From assembly GCF_001456025.1 (NCBI RefSeq), contig NZ_LMTZ01000152.1, forward strand, positions 1 through 61,996: a DNA stretch of 61,996 nt. Reading direction: 5' to 3'. This document shows positions 1-9,300 of the stretch, piece by piece (within the stretch, counting starts at the first letter, position 1; the number at the start of each line of letters is the position of its first letter). Under the pieces are notes generated by a model, which saw only the letters and a list, made by a program, of their open reading frames with translations, had not been told where the DNA came from and did not search any database. The position numbers were made by a program, and so were the translations under genes. The DNA is from Mastigocoleus testarum BC008. Its GTDB lineage: Bacteria > Cyanobacteriota > Cyanobacteriia > Cyanobacteriales > Nostocaceae.

Positions 1-411
1 GTGGTAAAAAGTACTTTTTTACTCTTTTATTATTGATTTATTTAAGTAATTACCGATTGTGACAGTTAGAGTGCGGAAGATGGGTTTATTATCGCCTTCC
101 GATCCCCTTACCCTCCTTGAAAAGGACGAAAATTAATTCAAATTTCCCTTTTTAACGGGATTTAAAGGGGATATAATTATTTTTTACTTAAGATTGTAAT
201 TTAAAATCCGAGAGACAACTAAAATCCGCGTTTTAACTGTGCATTTTTGATATTATAATTTTTTGTTTTTAAGTATAAACACTTATGTATGAGGTGAATT
301 TTGAATCCTTAACATAAGTTATTAATGTTACATTATCTTTATATGCCTTGATTTTCTGGTGGCATAGTAATAGTTATAAATCATACAATCTTCAAAGTGG
401 TAAGAATTGTC
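1..411. other. intergenic region, no gene seen
   Basis: This AT-rich stretch lies before the first gene. Positions 139-172 hold a degenerate C-rich/G-rich inverted segment (TCCC followed by CGGGA and AAAGGGGA) that resembles decayed intergenic repeats of cyanobacteria. I see no convincing ORF, RNA gene or promoter. Confidence 0.5.
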
Positions 412-1215
412 ATGGATAATTTAGCATTGTTGATTAGTTATGCCGAGAACGAAAGAGATTCTGTTGTGAGTTCTCATGCTGCACAAACTGGAGCCGCTAA
501 AAAACAAGGTTGGAAAAATCCTAAAGTATGGTTGAGTCTTATAGGTTTTTGTTTATCTTTATTCACTGTTTGCTTATCTGGAGCCGTAGCAGAAGCTGCT
601 CCTGTTAGAGTGAATGCTCGTAGTGGATTGAATGTCCGTACGAGACCAACTACGAGTTCTCGTGTTGTCAGAACTTTATATAACGGACAGGCTGTTAACA
701 CAAGTGGGCGCGTATCTAACGGTTGGGCACAACTTGATAATGGTGATTGGGTTGTTCAGAGGTACTTGACTTACATCAATAGCGGTGGTGGTACCGGTGG
801 TGGAAGTCGAGTCGCAAGAGTACAATCGGTGTCTGGAGTAAATGTGCGTAGTGGTCCAAGTACCAGATACAGAAGAATCAATGGCTTAAGAAACGGAACT
901 GAAGTGAGAACAAGTGGTCGCACATATGGTGACTGGGTTCAATTAGCTAATGGTTATTGGATACATGGGGATTACTTAAGCTTCGGTCCCCGTTCTGGTG
1001 GTGGTACTGGTGGTGGTACTCGTACCTCATTTATAAGGTATGTAAGTTCATATACTAGTGGAGCAAATATCCGTAGTGGTCCGGGTACTAATTACAGTAG
1101 GGTCAATTATTTTTCCAATGGTACACCACTAAGTCTTACTGGTCGTTCCTCTAATGGCTGGTATGAGCTTACCGGAGGTCGTGGTTGGATTTCTGGTAAT
1201 TTACTTCGGGTTTAA
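412..1215 (+). CDS. membrane-anchored protein with three bacterial SH3 (SH3b) domains
   Basis: The protein of about 267 residues has a cytoplasmic-looking N-terminus of about 38 residues, one hydrophobic segment at about 39-62 ending AEAA, and then three SH3b repeats. Each repeat carries the GxNVRxGP-like core (GLNVRTRP, GVNVRSGP, GANIRSGP) and a W near the end. Glycine-rich linkers of the GGGTGGG type join them. SH3b domains usually bind peptidoglycan or act as periplasmic adaptors, so an outward-facing wall-binding role is likely; no enzymatic domain is present. A GTG at 397 would add five residues. I prefer the ATG at 412, but neither start has a clear ribosome-binding site. Confidence 0.8.
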   Translation: MDNLALLISYAENERDSVVSSHAAQTGAAKKQGWKNPKVWLSLIGFCLSLFTVCLSGAVAEAAPVRVNARSGLNVRTRPTTSSRVVRTLYNGQAVNTSGRVSNGWAQLDNGDWVVQRYLTYINSGGGTGGGSRVARVQSVSGVNVRSGPSTRYRRINGLRNGTEVRTSGRTYGDWVQLANGYWIHGDYLSFGPRSGGGTGGGTRTSFIRYVSSYTSGANIRSGPGTNYSRVNYFSNGTPLSLTGRSSNGWYELTGGRGWISGNLLRV

Positions 1216-1726
1216 TGAAGATATTTGACTAGTGGAATTTACGAGTGTGTTTATAAAAAATCAAACAGGGTGTAGGACTGCAAAACTTTAATTTATTTTT
1301 TTTGAACGGTTCAATCTTAGCTAGAATCCAATATCTGTAGTAATTAGATGACAGTATATTGGATTAATTTCAAATGTATACATATTATTAATATAATTCC
1401 CTCCAATAACTAAGATGTGGAGGGAGTTTTATTTGTTGTTATTAGATAGGTAGGGGTTTTTGGAATAAGCCAGAATTTTGTTTCTTGTTCGAGAACTGAG
1501 TTTAAGAATTATTAATACCTGAACTACTAATAAAAAACACAAATCTGCAAAATATTTTGTTGGAGTTATCTTGCTAAACTTGTTACGTAAAGTTGTTTTT
1601 CTTATTCCATTCACTTCAATAAATTCTATCCCTCAATACTTATAAATTAGAGACAATATTGTTACCGAAATTTATATTTATTGCTTTAAAAGTGTGAATA
1701 CAATTGGATAGAAAAAAAGGTGTGAA
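1216..1726. other. intergenic region between SH3b and beta-propeller genes
   Basis: The region is AT-rich and holds the terminator-like hairpin at 1398-1434. A minus-strand ORF of 61 codons (1429-1614) overlaps the terminator, has no ribosome-binding site and resembles nothing I know, so I do not call it. The downstream gene has a purine-rich AAGGTG just before its ATG at 1727. Confidence 0.5.
1398..1434 (+). terminator. Rho-independent terminator-like hairpin
   Basis: An 8-bp stem (TCCCTCCA at 1398-1405 with TGGAGGGA at 1418-1425) and a 12-nt loop are followed by GTTTTATTTGTT. The T-rich tract on the plus strand suits termination of the SH3b gene transcript, although the hairpin lies 180 nt after that gene's stop codon. 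Confidence 0.6.
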
Positions 1727-2881
1727 ATGTTCAGATTTTCGTCTCACTGGATGCAATCCCCTTGGAAACAACTTGTATTAGGTTGTGCGATTGCAGTTAT
1801 TTTAATAACAACTACAATTTTGCCATTAAAAGCAAACATCATTGAGATGCGTCCCGGTACTCCAGCATCTCCCACTGGATCTCGAATCGCAGTTGCAAAT
1901 AGAGGTACAAATACTGTCACATTAATAGACATAAAAAGTGAAAGAACCATCGATCTGATTCTGGAAAAAGGATCCGAGCCGATGTACGCACAGAATACCT
2001 TTTTTACTGATGAGATATGGCTGGGAGATAGAGGGAATAACAGAGTACTTGTATACGATGCATTACGACTGCGCCGAAAAGCTGAAATTCCCACAGGAAG
2101 AGGTGTTTTCCATATGTGGAATAATGGAACACTCGGTCAGATGTGGGTGGTAAATGATATCGATAAAACTATGACAGTCATTGATTTGAGAATGAAAAAG
2201 GTATTAGCAACTGTATCAATACCTGCAGACCTCGCACCAAATTTTAAACCCCACGACGTTACGGTAACCTCTGATAGTGCAATTGTTTCTCTGCTCAGTG
2301 CTAATGGTTCTGATGAAGGATGGCTGATTAAATATAGTGGAGAGAGTTTTCAAGAAACCAATAGAGTTAAGGTGGGAGGAGATCCGCATCTTTTTTATTG
2401 GGGATTTTCCGATAGTTTGCTCTATGTCGCTACACAAATCGATGGAAAAGTGTTGAAAATGGATCCATCAACATTGGAGTTACTCGGGGAAATCGATATA
2501 CCAGGAGCTCACGGAATATGGGCTGATGAGTCTGAAACAAATCTTTATGTTACAGATATTGAGAGTTCTGATGGGAAAAATTCCGTGTATACGATTGATT
2601 TAGCATCCTTCAGTCTTGTTCCTGGAACTCCTGCTGATGCTCCCTTACCATTTCCGCACAATGTTATGGTTTCCCTCGACAACAAAAAGCTATTTATCAC
2701 CCATAGTCAAGATTCTGAATTTACTTCGATTTACGATCTTGATAAAACTGGAGTTCCTGAGGATAGCCGCATTATCAAGACTGGTGCTACTCCATTTGGG
2801 ATTATGTTGGTTCGCGACCCTGTTGCCTATAAGTGTGAAAAGAGGAATGCATACAGGAAACGGTGTAAACTGTATCGGTAA
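1727..2881 (+). CDS. YncE-like beta-propeller protein, exported or membrane-anchored
   Basis: This is a 384-residue protein. A hydrophobic segment at about residues 16-36 should act as a signal peptide or anchor. The rest reads as repeated blades of the YVTN/cytochrome cd1-like type: IAVANRGTNTVTLID, IWLGDRGNNRVLVYDA, MWVVNDIDKTMTVID, LYVTDIESSDGKNSVYTID and LFITHSQDSEFTSIYDLD. Such seven-bladed propellers are usually binding scaffolds or quinoprotein-like periplasmic proteins. I see no heme-binding CxxCH and no obvious catalytic residues, so the substrate is unknown. The C-terminus has two cysteines in a basic tail (KCEKRNAYRKRCK). The gene is monocistronic and converges on the fasciclin gene. 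Confidence 0.75.
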   Translation: MFRFSSHWMQSPWKQLVLGCAIAVILITTTILPLKANIIEMRPGTPASPTGSRIAVANRGTNTVTLIDIKSERTIDLILEKGSEPMYAQNTFFTDEIWLGDRGNNRVLVYDALRLRRKAEIPTGRGVFHMWNNGTLGQMWVVNDIDKTMTVIDLRMKKVLATVSIPADLAPNFKPHDVTVTSDSAIVSLLSANGSDEGWLIKYSGESFQETNRVKVGGDPHLFYWGFSDSLLYVATQIDGKVLKMDPSTLELLGEIDIPGAHGIWADESETNLYVTDIESSDGKNSVYTIDLASFSLVPGTPADAPLPFPHNVMVSLDNKKLFITHSQDSEFTSIYDLDKTGVPEDSRIIKTGATPFGIMLVRDPVAYKCEKRNAYRKRCKLYR

Positions 2882-2952
2882 GTTTTTTCTCAATAAGTTA
2901 TTAAGGATAATAAATCTTATCAGCTTTTGCAGTCAAGTGGACTCGTTAAACT

Positions 2953-2990
2953 AAGAATCCCCGTCCTCATAGGACGGCGGAGTGTCAAAA
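2953..2990. mobile_element. possible remnant right end of an IS200/IS605-type (TnpB) element
   Basis: The stretch contains GAATCCCC, a 7-bp hairpin (CCGTCCT at 2961-2967, AGGACGG at 2971-2977) and then CGGAGTGTCAA. In cyanobacterial IS200/IS605 elements I recall right ends that read like GAATCCCC-hairpin-GGGGAGTGTCAA, and this matches that layout. No tnpB, tnpA or left end is visible, so at most this is a solo or decayed end. It lies between two convergent genes and could also serve them as a terminator. Confidence 0.4.
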
Positions 2991-2991
2991 A

Positions 2992-3393
2992 TCAACCCAT
3001 AAGAATTACCTTGTCAATCACATGAATTACACCATTATCAGCTTCGATATCTGCTGCTAAAACTGTGGCATTTTTCACTTCAAATCCATTAGTACAATTA
3101 ATATTAATAGTAGAGCCTTCCACTGAATTTACAGTTTTCAATTTTGCTAAATCGGCTTGCATTAATTTACCCGGTACAACATGATATGTGAGAATTCTTG
3201 CTAGCTGGGGAGTATTTTGCAGCAGAGTTTGAATAGTTCCTGGAGGTAATTTTGCAAAAGCTTCATCATTGGGTGCAAAAACTGTAAAAGGTCCAGTACT
3301 TTTTAATATTTCTACTAAATTAGCAGTTTGTACAGCTTGAACTAAGGTACTAAAAGAGTCATCACTAACAGCAATATCAATTATATCTGCCAT
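2992..3393 (-). CDS. fasciclin (FAS1) domain protein
   Basis: A 133-residue single FAS1 domain fills the whole protein. Both conserved blocks are present: FTVFAPNDEAFAKLP (H1) and, after ILTYHVV, the end motif NGVIHVIDKVIL (H2). FAS1 domains mediate cell-surface adhesion or small-ligand binding. No signal peptide is visible, which is common for short cyanobacterial FAS1 proteins that start MADIIDIA. The length is normal for the family. The gene is transcribed alone, convergent with the beta-propeller gene. Confidence 0.92.
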   Translation of the reverse strand: MADIIDIAVSDDSFSTLVQAVQTANLVEILKSTGPFTVFAPNDEAFAKLPPGTIQTLLQNTPQLARILTYHVVPGKLMQADLAKLKTVNSVEGSTININCTNGFEVKNATVLAADIEADNGVIHVIDKVILMG

Positions 3394-3753
3394 GTTTTTA
3401 CCATTAATCTAGTAAGTATAATATGCAGTATACGGAAAACAAACACCTAATTTTAACAGTGTTTCTTGGCCTGTAAAAGTTTTAGGGTTTATGGCAAGAT
3501 ATAATTGTTACCTCTAAAAGAGCTACACCCAAATCATTTATACTTTGATGAAGACCAGTTGGCATCACGCTTTTTGGAAAAGTATGTCTACCAAAACACT
3601 GATTTATTCCTGAACTATCAACAAACTCAGCCATACTTTTTATAATGGTTAATGAAGACTTGACTTGATTGATTTTCAAAGGAATGAGATAAGCATTAAC
3701 ATTTAGAAGTAAGAGGACGGGACAAATAAAGAGTGACGGGTATTACATAAAGT
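3394..3753. other. intergenic region with one doubtful small ORF
   Basis: A 65-codon minus-strand ORF spans 3482-3679. Its first codon is TTG, the first internal ATG has no ribosome-binding site, and I do not recognise the product, so I leave it uncalled. The region also carries the divergent promoters of the fasciclin gene and the EAD1-CHASE2 gene. No clear motif stands out. Confidence 0.4.
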
Positions 3754-5415
3754 ATGGATTTATCTGGTGGAGAACGGAAACAATTGCAAGAAGTTTTAAT
3801 GAATGCTTTTCCCAATAGGGGGTCATTAAAGCAAATGCTATCTTTCCACCTAAATAAAAATCTACATGAAATTGCCTCAGAAGCTAATTTAAGTCAGGTA
3901 GTCTTTGAGTTAATAGAAAAAGCCGAATCAGAGAATTGGTTAGAAGATTTAGTTCTTGCAGCACGAAAGGCAAACCCTGCTAACGAAAGATTAAAATATC
4001 TAGCAAAAAGTTTAGGTATTCCTTTATCAAGTGAGAAGGAAATTTTTGCATCAAATTCCAGTCAGGAAACTGCCCAAGCACCTCCCAATACTACCGTTGA
4101 GATAGATATAAATAAGCCAGCATCTCCATCGCCAAAGGGTAGATTAACAAGATTCGTTGAACGAATTCGCCAGCCGGTGTTTAGTGGTTCTGGTTTCCGA
4201 ACTCTGCTATTGGTGAGTTTGATGATCGCGGGTGGGTTAGTGGTGCTACGTTTTTTTGGTCTGATGGAATGGTTAGAGTTAAAGACTTTTGATCACCTGA
4301 TACAAATCAGACCATTGAATGAAGGAGTCGATTCACGCTTGCTAATTATAGAAATCACTGACGAAGATATTAAGGCTCAAGATAAACGCCAAGAGCAGGG
4401 ACAGGGATTTGCTTTAAAAGATGCTTCTCTCAATCGCCTTTTGGAAACCCTAGAGAAATATAACCCTCGACTAATTGGTTTGGATGTATACCGTCCCTAT
4501 AATGCTGACCCCAATTTGCCAGGGTTATTAAAGCGCCTGGGAAAACCAAATGTTTTTGCAGTTTGCAAAGTACCTGATATCGATCACCAAGGGAAGCAAA
4601 TTGGACATACCAGTGTCGACCCACCTAAAGAAGTAGCTAAAGAACGTGTTGGTTTCAGTGATTTTGTTACTGATAGAGACGGAATTGTGCGCCGATATCT
4701 GATGGTTGTAGAGGGAATTTCTGGTTCTAATTGTCAAGCTAAGCAGTCTTTTAGTTTTTTGTTGGCGCGTCGTTATCTGGAATTGGAGTTGAGGGAAAAC
4801 AGTAATTATCAAGATCCTTTTAAATCTGGGGATAATCTACAACTTGGTGGTATTACTTTCCCGCAACTACAACCTTTTACTGTGGGTTATCAAGATGTGG
4901 ACGCTTCTGGTTTTCAGATTTTGTTAAATTACCGTGCTACTGGTTCTGGAGTCGAAAACATTGCTAAAAGGAAGACTCTGGAAGATATCTTAAACAATCG
5001 CTTTGACGAGCAAGATGTACGGGACAAGATTGTTTTAATTGGTGGGACTGCCACTCAAGGAATCAATGATAATTGGTCTACACCCTATGGTACAATTCCC
5101 GGTGTTGTGGTAAATGGTCACATGATCAGTCAAATTCTCAGTGCCGTACTCGATGAGGTACCTTTATTGCAGGTTTGGTCACAACCAATAGAAATCCTCT
5201 GGATATGGGGTTGGTCCTTCTTCGGTGGTGTGTTTGCACTATACTCACCTTCGTTAAGAGATTTGGGAATAGCTACCGGCTGTGGGATCCTAGTTTTATA
5301 TATGACTTCTATAATTTCTCTTACTGTTGCTAGTATATGGATTCCTTTGATTCCACCTGTACTGGCTTTTGTCTCTACTGGAAATATATATTTTGTTTTC
5401 CTTGACCGTAATTAA
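3754..5415 (+). CDS. EAD1-CHASE2 membrane sensor protein
   Basis: The protein has 553 residues. Residues about 3-92 fit effector-associated domain 1 (EAD1): LSGGERKQLQEVLMNAFP, then a helical block with ARKANPANERLKYLAKSLG. A linker follows, then a transmembrane helix at about 150-168, a CHASE2 sensory domain at about 170-470 (TFDHLIQIRP, DSRLLIIEITDEDI, RLIGLDVYRP, DKIVLIGGTA) and a C-terminal block of about three helices. CHASE2 is extracytoplasmic, so EAD1 should be cytosolic. EADs are known from conflict and NLR-like systems as homotypic adaptor domains. There is no kinase, cyclase or GGDEF output, so any output must go through a partner. The DUF928 gene follows after 23 nt, so they are probably cotranscribed. 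Confidence 0.85.
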   Translation: MDLSGGERKQLQEVLMNAFPNRGSLKQMLSFHLNKNLHEIASEANLSQVVFELIEKAESENWLEDLVLAARKANPANERLKYLAKSLGIPLSSEKEIFASNSSQETAQAPPNTTVEIDINKPASPSPKGRLTRFVERIRQPVFSGSGFRTLLLVSLMIAGGLVVLRFFGLMEWLELKTFDHLIQIRPLNEGVDSRLLIIEITDEDIKAQDKRQEQGQGFALKDASLNRLLETLEKYNPRLIGLDVYRPYNADPNLPGLLKRLGKPNVFAVCKVPDIDHQGKQIGHTSVDPPKEVAKERVGFSDFVTDRDGIVRRYLMVVEGISGSNCQAKQSFSFLLARRYLELELRENSNYQDPFKSGDNLQLGGITFPQLQPFTVGYQDVDASGFQILLNYRATGSGVENIAKRKTLEDILNNRFDEQDVRDKIVLIGGTATQGINDNWSTPYGTIPGVVVNGHMISQILSAVLDEVPLLQVWSQPIEILWIWGWSFFGGVFALYSPSLRDLGIATGCGILVLYMTSIISLTVASIWIPLIPPVLAFVSTGNIYFVFLDRN

Positions 5416-5438
5416 ACTGTACATCAGGCGAGGAAACT

Positions 5439-6275
5439 ATGAACCGACTACATTTCCCTTCCCGAAAAGTAATTTTTGCTTTTGTGCTAATTTTTGTATT
5501 GACTAATTTGCTGGTTTACGTACCATCAGTTCAAGCACAATCCCAGCGTAGACCTGGCTTGATTGAGAAAATTAAACGGTTTTTCTTTGGTATTCGTCCT
5601 GGAGGGACACCTACTGGTCGTAAGCGAGGAGGAGCGGTACGCGATCGCTGTCCAAATGTAGTTCAACCGCTGACAGCTTTGGTTCCTGCAACAGATGAAG
5701 GATTTCCTTATGTTGAGCAAACAATTGCTAAATATCCTACTTTCTGGTTCTATATTCCCTACTGGTCATCCTATCAACGTGATGCAGAGTTTGTGCTAAT
5801 TGATGAAAAAGAAGATGATGTCTATTATGCTACTTTTCCATTAAAACAAGAGCCAGGAATTGTTAGCCTACAACTACCAAAAATAATGCTTCCGCTACAG
5901 TCAGGAAAAAAATATCGCTGGGTTTTTTCTGTGATCTGCAATCCAGATAACCGCTCTGCAGATGCAACAGTTAATGGTTGGGTTGAGCGCATTCCTGTTA
6001 GTCCTAACTTAAGTAATCAGTTGCAAGCAGCTTCCCCTAGGGAGGAAGTCTTGGTTTATACTGATGCTAAATTATGGTATGAAGCACTAACTACTCTTGC
6101 TGAGCTTCAGCGTACTAATCCACAAAATCAAGAAATACAAACAGATTGGGCTAATTTATTACAAATACTTGATTTGTCTGAGACTGTTCCCCAAACTTGG
6201 ACTACCTATTTTCTTCCCAATCCATCTAGAAGGGAACGGGGAACAGCTAAATATAACTCGATAGTAAACATATAA
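5439..6275 (+). CDS. DUF928 family exported protein
   Basis: This 278-residue protein begins with a signal peptide (hydrophobic residues about 10-30, cleavage near VQAQS). The DUF928 core runs from about residue 65 to the end: PLTALVPATDEGFPYVEQTIAKYPTFWFYIPY, EPGIVSLQLP, then a C-terminal helical part with WYEALTTLAELQRTNP. The function of DUF928 is unknown. In cyanobacteria it recurs beside CHASE2 and CHAT genes and TPS-type secretion proteins, as here. A GAGGAA ribosome-binding site precedes the ATG. It follows the EAD1-CHASE2 gene by 23 nt and converges on the CHAT gene, whose stop is 35 nt away. Confidence 0.88.
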   Translation: MNRLHFPSRKVIFAFVLIFVLTNLLVYVPSVQAQSQRRPGLIEKIKRFFFGIRPGGTPTGRKRGGAVRDRCPNVVQPLTALVPATDEGFPYVEQTIAKYPTFWFYIPYWSSYQRDAEFVLIDEKEDDVYYATFPLKQEPGIVSLQLPKIMLPLQSGKKYRWVFSVICNPDNRSADATVNGWVERIPVSPNLSNQLQAASPREEVLVYTDAKLWYEALTTLAELQRTNPQNQEIQTDWANLLQILDLSETVPQTWTTYFLPNPSRRERGTAKYNSIVNI

Positions 6276-6310
6276 ATATATAAATAATTTCATTAAACAA
6301 ATTTACCTAT

Positions 6311-9300
6311 TTATTTCCACTCTCCTTGAATGGTAAAAGCAGCCCAGTAATAAGGATTTTGCCACTGTTGTTCTCGCCACATAGCTAGTTGGGCTGCTCG
6401 TAATGCTTTTGCTGGTGGAAGCTTGTCTTTGAGAACGCCTTGATAGAAGCGTTTCATCAGTTCTGTTGTTGCTCGATCGTCTACACTCCACAAGCTCACC
6501 ATTACGCGCTTTGCGCCACTGTACATCAAGCCACCAGTTACACCAATCAACCCCTCACCTTTAACTTGTTTACCCAAACCTGTGCGACAACCGCTTAAAG
6601 TTACCAAGTCTGCTGATAAGTTAAGTTTGAAGAAATCAGGTGTGGATAAGAGACTTCTTTGAAATTCCCCTTGTTCATTTACTAAAGATAGGATAACACC
6701 AGAGCGCTCTGGCGTCTGAGAGTCAAGAATACCATGGGTCGCAAGGTGAATATAGCGATACTGGCTAAATTCTGGAGCAAATACAGCTTTGCGATTAGCA
6801 GCAAAATCAAATTTTTGCAATTGCTCAGGTGGAGGTACCAGAGACGCAATTTCTTCTGCTTCTTTACGGGTGTTAGGTAGTCGGGGATAAAGCTGTTCAA
6901 CTACAACATTATTATTACTTTTAACTCCCATAGCATTAGACAAAGTTGATAACTTTTGCTGCGACTGGTAATCAGTTTGATTTAACTTGCGCGTAAGTCT
7001 TTCATCTCCCCTACTAAAGATCGGATCTGCTAATACAGCCAAAGTTTTGCTTGGTGGTTGGCGCTTTTCATTATTGCGCCTAATAACTGCAAGAGTGGAA
7101 GCTGAGGGAAGATTAACAATTTCATGTTTAACTAACAATGGCTCAACTAATAATGGCTCAACAGCAGCAGATGAACTGACTGTATTTAGAGACGTGGAGT
7201 TTGGAATAGGTAAGGCGCTAAAAGGAATATATTGCAGAATTCCATTTGCGACAATTAATAGGCGTTTGTTACCCAGCTGCTGAGAAACCTGTCCTAAGAG
7301 CATTTGGCTGAGTTTAACTCCTGATGCTGCTGCTTTGTTAGGTCTAATTCTTAAACTTGACACTGTCAAAAAGTCGTAAAATTGCTTTGCTGCTGCTTCA
7401 ATATCAGCTCTCTTAGGTAACTCATAAGTTGTGATACTGTTTTTAGTAACAGCCCATAGATAGCTGCGTTCTTCCCCTAGGCTATACTCTAAAAGTAGCG
7501 TGTTATCATCGAGTAATTCCTGTTGAATCTTTTGAATTTGAGGCGGTTTGGCTAGTTCTATATAGTTGGGATTAGAATAGTCGGGATTAGAACTACTATT
7601 ATTTTGAACTTTACCTTCAGGATTGCGACTATCCCTATTAATCATTGCCAGAAGACTACGAGCGTGCGACCGCTCACTAGCTTGTAATGCTTCTATATCG
7701 TAACCTGCTGAGGGGTTTTGTTGGTGTTGTTGCATTAGCAGATCGATATAAAAATCATAGTAATTTTGCTTTGATTCTAAATATTTAACTAGGTCAATAT
7801 AGGATTTATATTCAGTCTGCTTTGGCTGTATTGTGGGGAAATCATCATCCTGGGTTTCTTTAGCTTCTTGAGCCTGAGCTTGGGCGCGTTCAGATTCAAT
7901 CATTGCTATTGCTTTTTCAATCTCAGTTCTTGCTTGAGTCAAATTTCCTCGCTCACGTTCAGTAGTTGCAATTGCGAGATAAGTATCTGCTTCTTTGAAA
8001 ATTTCCTCTTTAGCTTGCCATAATTTTAATGCTCGATTGTGAAATTCCAATGCTTTTTCATACTCTTGGTTCGCCCTATGAGCCTTAGCAATTAACGAGA
8101 GTGTTTCTCCATAAATATTCGCTGAATATGTGGAGTTGAAATAATCGATCAACATTTGTGACGATTCAACAATAGAGCCTAGGTTTTCTTGTTTGTCTTC
8201 TTCTGTAGATTTTTGATTGGAGTTTTGTACTAATGACAGGAATTTTGTAAATATATTTGTTATTTCTTGAGGGTCATATTTTTTGTAGATAGTGCTTTCA
8301 TATGTAATGCTCAATCGTGACAATGCTAAATCTAGTGAAGTCAAGGCTTCTTGATTCTGTTGCAAATAAAGTTGATTTTTTGCTACTAAATTCAATAATT
8401 GTGCTTTTCCTATTTCTGCTGATTTATAAAAGCATAGATTATTTGTGACTTCATTTTTTTTATTCTTGAAAACTGCTTTTTCTTTATTAGCTTTAAAAAC
8501 TAAGGTAGGAAATAATGTATCAAGGCATAAATCTTCTTTTTTTAATTTTTGGATGATTCCTAAAGCTTGATTGTATGATTCAATCGCTTCACTATTTTTC
8601 TTTGAGCTTGCTAAATTTTCGGCATCAATGATATGTTTAGCTAGGGTGATGTACTGTTTGATCTGTTCTTTAAGTTTCGGCTCAAAGTTGTACTGATTTA
8701 CAAATTGGATTAGTTGTTTTTCAGACTGACTAATAATCTCTTCCAGTTGTAGCCCTGTAACAAACTTAATAGGAATTTGCCAAATATTTAGCAGTAAAGC
8801 CTTTGTAGTATCCCTGTTATCACTATAAATTAAATCAATAAAATTCGGTATTTCCTGCTCTGCAATGTTAAGTGATTGTTGTTTGTATTGCTTGCTTAAC
8901 TGTTTGTTACCTAATTCCTCGTATATTATAGAAATCTGAAATAACAGCCAGCCATTCAATATATTTTTTAAAACATGACTATTTTCTCTTAAGAGGGTAA
9001 AGATTTCTTGATCGTTTTCTACAGTTTTCCAGAGTTCTAATGCATTACTAGAATAATATAGAGCCTGTTGATAATCACCAAATGACTGATAATGATGTGT
9101 AGCATTTAAGAATGTTACCACTCGCCAAAAGCGGCTATCTAAAATGCAGTTTGATAATTCATCATCTAATAGTTGGATTCCTGTGTATATATATGAACCA
9201 CTAGCATCACTCATACCTAATCCAAAGAAAAAATGTGCTTTTTTCTCCAATCTTTCTGAAGATTGACGTTCAAGACATTCCTGAGATTGTCTTTCAATTT

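Noticed and set aside
1429..1614. 61-codon minus-strand ORF
   Set aside because: It overlaps a terminator-like hairpin, has no ribosome-binding site and no familiar sequence.
3482..3679. 65-codon minus-strand ORF
   Set aside because: It starts with TTG, the internal ATG has no ribosome-binding site, and there is no recognisable domain.
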